Translations under genes and position numbers: made by a program
Notes under the pieces: model-generated
Databases searched by the model: none
The model's input: only the letters and a program-made list of their open reading frames with translations
What the model was told of the DNA's origin: nothing
Source: Ulota crispa
Taxonomy: Eukaryota; Streptophyta; Bryopsida; Orthotrichales; Orthotrichaceae
Assembly (NCBI GenBank): GCA_963920765.1
Contig: OY987248.1
Span: 2,671,001 to 2,735,000 of the forward strand
Length of the DNA stretch: 64,000 nucleotides
Direction of reading: 5' to 3'
Part shown: piece after piece, positions 61,014 to 64,000 of the stretch
Layout of the letters: the number at the start of each line of letters is the position of its first letter
How positions within the stretch are numbered: the stretch's first letter is position 1

Positions 61014-61553
61014 CTAACCTGAAGCCAAGGCAAAGGTGTTGTTGAAGTTGTTGGTGTTGACAAGTTCTGGCAGTTGTTTTGTTGTGATTCCATTGCTGTT
61101 GATGTTGTTTGGGTAAAGTTGTTGTTGCAATCTTGCACTTGTCTGGACATTGCTGCCTTTTATTGCAGGACTAGTGACGTTGTAGCTTGAATTGGGGATG
61201 ACCGTACACTTCAGCGATGAAGCCCTCTCTGTCTCCTTCAAGTTGTTGCAAGGGACTCTAACTATTGCAGCTACACTACGGTAATACAATTGACAATAGT
61301 TTTTGTTGGATGGCTGTTTTGGTAGTACTCTAGTCTTTGCAAGTCTTGGTCTAGAAGCAAGGAAGTCTTTGTTCATACATAGAAGTAGAAGCTCAACTTC
61401 AACCTTTGAGGCACTATGCTCATTATGTGTTCTTGTATGACTAGTGCAATCACAGCAAGAGAGGAAGGAACTTAGAGACACAGGAGAGATGAAGATGAAT
61501 CCATGTTTTGATAGGGCTTTTTCAAAGTAGTGCTCTAATTTGATTTGAGGCAT
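61014..61553 (-). CDS. Possible exon of an unknown gene
   Basis: A 179-codon open frame starting MPQIKLEHYFEKALSK ends at a strong splice donor (CTTCAG|GTTAGT at about 61,019). The second half is Asn/Gln/Ser-rich (QLYPNNINSNGITTKQLPEL). I cannot find the next exon with confidence and see no family. It may be a real first exon or part of a decayed element. Confidence 0.3.
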   Translation of the reverse strand: MPQIKLEHYFEKALSKHGFIFISPVSLSSFLSCCDCTSHTRTHNEHSASKVEVELLLLCMNKDFLASRPRLAKTRVLPKQPSNKNYCQLYYRSVAAIVRVPCNNLKETERASSLKCTVIPNSSYNVTSPAIKGSNVQTSARLQQQLYPNNINSNGITTKQLPELVNTNNFNNTFALASG

Positions 61554-63442
61554 TTTCCTTCATTACCGTGTAGGGCAGGCAAAAGAGTAGGTGCATTCAA
61601 TTCTAGTTGACTTTTTGTTTCTCTAATTTGGGCTGTAAAGCTCATTATATTCCCCTAATGTTGTCGCCATTTGTTTGTATTCTTAGTGAAGTGGTTGAAA
61701 TCAAGAAAGGCAAAGGAAGCAGGGCATGTGATTACTTTCGATATTGTAGAAAAGTTAGCAATGCATGTTTCAGCTTTCTACAATACTAGCACTATAGAGA
61801 TCCTAAATTTAGTTTGCTATCAAAGCTTTTAGCACATTCTTGTGTCTTTTGGGCTAGAAAAAGCTTGCTATTCATTGTGACTTGAGAGGAGTCCTTTAGC
61901 CGAAATGGCTGCCAACTTGAAAAGAGCCATTCAGCTGAAAGTGCTGCCAACTGCCACATTCTGACAACATTATTGTTGCTGATTTTAGCGTCTGAGAAGT
62001 TGCTTGGAGCCCTTCTCATGAATTTTTTTATGGAAGGGCAGCACTTTGAATGTATGAAGTGGCCACTTGGTATTGGTTTCAAAATGTAGTTTTCATGAAT
62101 ATTTTAGCTAACACTGAAGCTCCAAAGTTTAAACAAATAAACCACAAGCACTATACAATATTTTTGACTAAATATTTAAGGAAAAGTACCTAAAGTGCTT
62201 GTTGCTACCTCAAAAAATGTTAAGTCGCAAAAAATTTGATTTTTCCAAGCTGGGCAGCCCGGCAAAGTTGGGCAGTGACCAAAAATGGTCAATTGGGCGT
62301 TTAGGGGCTAATAACGTATTCTCAAAGTCGCACTCTCCAAGTACAATAATGAAGTAAAGAGGGATGAGAGCTTGGCTTTAGTTTTTAAGTTATAACCGAG
62401 AGACTAACATGCCTATTGTCTGAGGACGCCGCATTTCTTGCACAAACACATTGCTCATAGGCACTTCCCAGCAAGTGTTATACAGACACAAAGATAGACA
62501 CATGCAATTGAAGATATCTTCGGCCAAATAAGATGCAGTTTCCTTCACGCCGAAAAGTTTGTCTGCCCCATTCCTCCCGCACCATTACTAATGATTCCGA
62601 TAGAGATATAGGCATTTCTTGAGTTGCTTCGTGGTTTCCCACATAGAATTCTATGATGATAGTGCTGTCAAGTTGCTGCAGAAATAACTTCAACCCAAAA
62701 ATTCCATAACAATCTTCTTAATATTCCGTCCAAACATGTAGAGAACCACAATCTCAAAACAAAAACAGCTACCATGACAATCAGCAATATGGATAAAAAA
62801 AAAGATTGAGCACAAATGCTAAAGAGTATAATTTGCCTCAAGCAAAACTAAACTCCAAGTGCAAAATGAAGAGATGTGCAGAGAAGATAAATTTTAGAAT
62901 ACAAAGTAGCTTATAAACATTGAATCCTCTCTCTCCACTCATTGCATCACCATGAGGAAGAATTGTTGAAAGTTTTATCAAACCTACCTTCCGCAGTCCA
63001 AACCCTCGCAGCAGCTTGCATTTGTGCATTCGTGAGCGTGATGATTTGAGCAATAGAAACCAAAAAAAAAAAAAAAGTTCAACTCCATGGTCAGCTTGGA
63101 GAGGGAGAGAAAATGTTTGATGTGACAACTTGCAGCAGCGAGCAAGGAAAACACATGAATCCGAGTCAAGTCTAGAAGTACAATTATACTTTGATCAATG
63201 AAGGCTAATTATACTCCAGCCTTGCTAGTTTGTAATTTCATTTTGTAATTATACTTTATTTAGTGAAGGCTAATTAAACTCCAGCCTCAACTCCAACTTG
63301 ACGGACAAACATCATAACACAATCTCAAGTCTAATATATGTAATGACAATGATGTGTTTAAAAATCTAAAAACTATTTTGTATTTGACAAGAACTTTCTT
63401 AATAACATAAGTTATCTTTATATATATATATATATATATATA
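61554..63442. other. Intergenic stretch with a solo piggyBac-type end
   Basis: It contains a terminus at about 62,297-62,311 reading inward CCCCTAAACGCCC, with CTAA in place of TTAA. No gene is seen. A (TA)n microsatellite lies at 63,419-63,441. Confidence 0.45.
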
Positions 63443-63851
63443 GGGAATTGATATGTGTACCACACCCTTTCAATTATTGTATCACACCCTAGAGTAAAAT
63501 TTAGATTTCTACCATCAAAAAGCTGAATTTGAGACTTTTAAATTTAGATTTGGACTTACAAACCATGATTTAGTCTAGAACCATAAAAAAAAGTTGTAGT
63601 TCAACAACACCCAATGAAAAAGTTTAGCTAGGGAGAAAAGTGTTACTTTTACTTTTATTTGTAAAAGAAGATAATTTTTTTCATTGGGTGTTGTTAAATT
63701 GCAACTTTTTTGTGGTTTTAGACTAAATCATGGTCTCTAAGTCCAAATCTACATTCCAAATTCCCAAATTTAGTTTTTTGATGGTAGAAATCTAAATTTT
63801 ACTCTAGAGTGTGGTACAGTAATTGAAAGGGTGTGGTACACATATCAATTC

Positions 63852-63853
<2 letters not shown>
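63443..63853. mobile_element. GGGAATTGATATGTG-family MITE, 411 bp, inside a (TA)n tract
   Basis: The termini GGGAATTGATATGTGTACC inward at both ends are perfect for at least 19 bp, with arms continuing through CACACCCTTTCAATTA. It is bordered by (TA)n on both sides (63,419-63,441 and 63,854-63,884), consistent with insertion at TA. Its relative is at 37,817-38,220. Confidence 0.85.
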
Positions 63854-63888
<35 letters not shown>

Positions 63889-63956
63889 AACCTATATTTA
63901 TTTTCAATTTTCACAAATTTTTTGAAAAATTTACAATTTGTGAGAGATATGTATAA

Positions 63957-64000
63957 GGGCATCTCCACCGGTGGCTCAAACTAGCTCAAACTCACTCAAA
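63957..64000 (+). mobile_element. Left end of a PIF/Harbinger-type MITE, cut by the window edge
   Basis: TAA followed by GGGCATCTCCACCGGTGGCT, matching the ends of the elements at 21.1 and 35.9 kb. Confidence 0.6.

Noticed and set aside
1-64000. CRISPR arrays, operons and ribosome binding sites
   Set aside because: Genes have spliceosomal introns and plant-type products; the short repeats are minisatellites or MITE arms without unique spacers.

Overview
This is a plant nuclear genomic window. Three genes are conserved plant genes broken up by many short GT-AG introns: a PAM1-type TBC Rab-GAP, cyclin H, and the three-domain plant tRNA ligase RNL. A fourth is an eight-cysteine EPF-type secreted peptide, a family of stomatal patterning signals, so a land plant is likely. 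The lineage is not fixed by the sequence. Active-type piggyBac transposons are unusual for seed plants, which makes a non-seed land plant (moss, lycophyte or fern) my guess, but that is inference.

Layout: 1-4.3 kb is repeat-rich and holds a PIF/Harbinger nuclease relic. 4.35-7.31 kb (minus) is the TBC gene, 8 exons. 8.7-15.0 kb is intergenic and dense in miniature inverted-repeat elements (MITEs), including a hAT-like one with a perfect 8-bp target duplication. 15.33-20.56 kb (minus) is cyclin H, 14 exons. 21.1-31.1 kb is a nearly unbroken run of transposons; its core is a 5.5-kb piggyBac element (24.94-30.41 kb) with TTAA-flanked terminal repeats and a transposase frame carrying ten stop codons but no net frameshift. 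32.45-35.41 kb (plus) is the EPF-type gene, 3 exons. 35.6-36.5 kb is two more MITEs. 37.29-39.09 kb (plus) is an unrecognised two-exon gene with a His/Lys-rich tail. 40.06-51.21 kb (minus) is tRNA ligase, 27 exons, with several MITEs in its introns. 51.6-64.0 kb is mostly repeats: a second, unrelated and more decayed piggyBac transposase (57.2-59.0 kb), a tRNA-like SINE candidate, several tandem repeats and further MITEs.

The host genes do not form a pathway together: cyclin H activates CDK7-type kinase (transcription and cell cycle), RNL joins spliced tRNA halves, the TBC protein switches off a Rab GTPase, and the EPF-type peptide is an extracellular signal. The unifying theme is transposons. 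At least ten loci carry piggyBac-type ends (TTAA followed by CCCNTNAR), four carry PIF/Harbinger-type ends with TTA/TAA duplications, and at least four other MITE families recur. Many elements sit in host introns or abut one another at shared target sites. Exon joins were derived by hand from splice sites and reading phase; every host CDS given here closes in frame.
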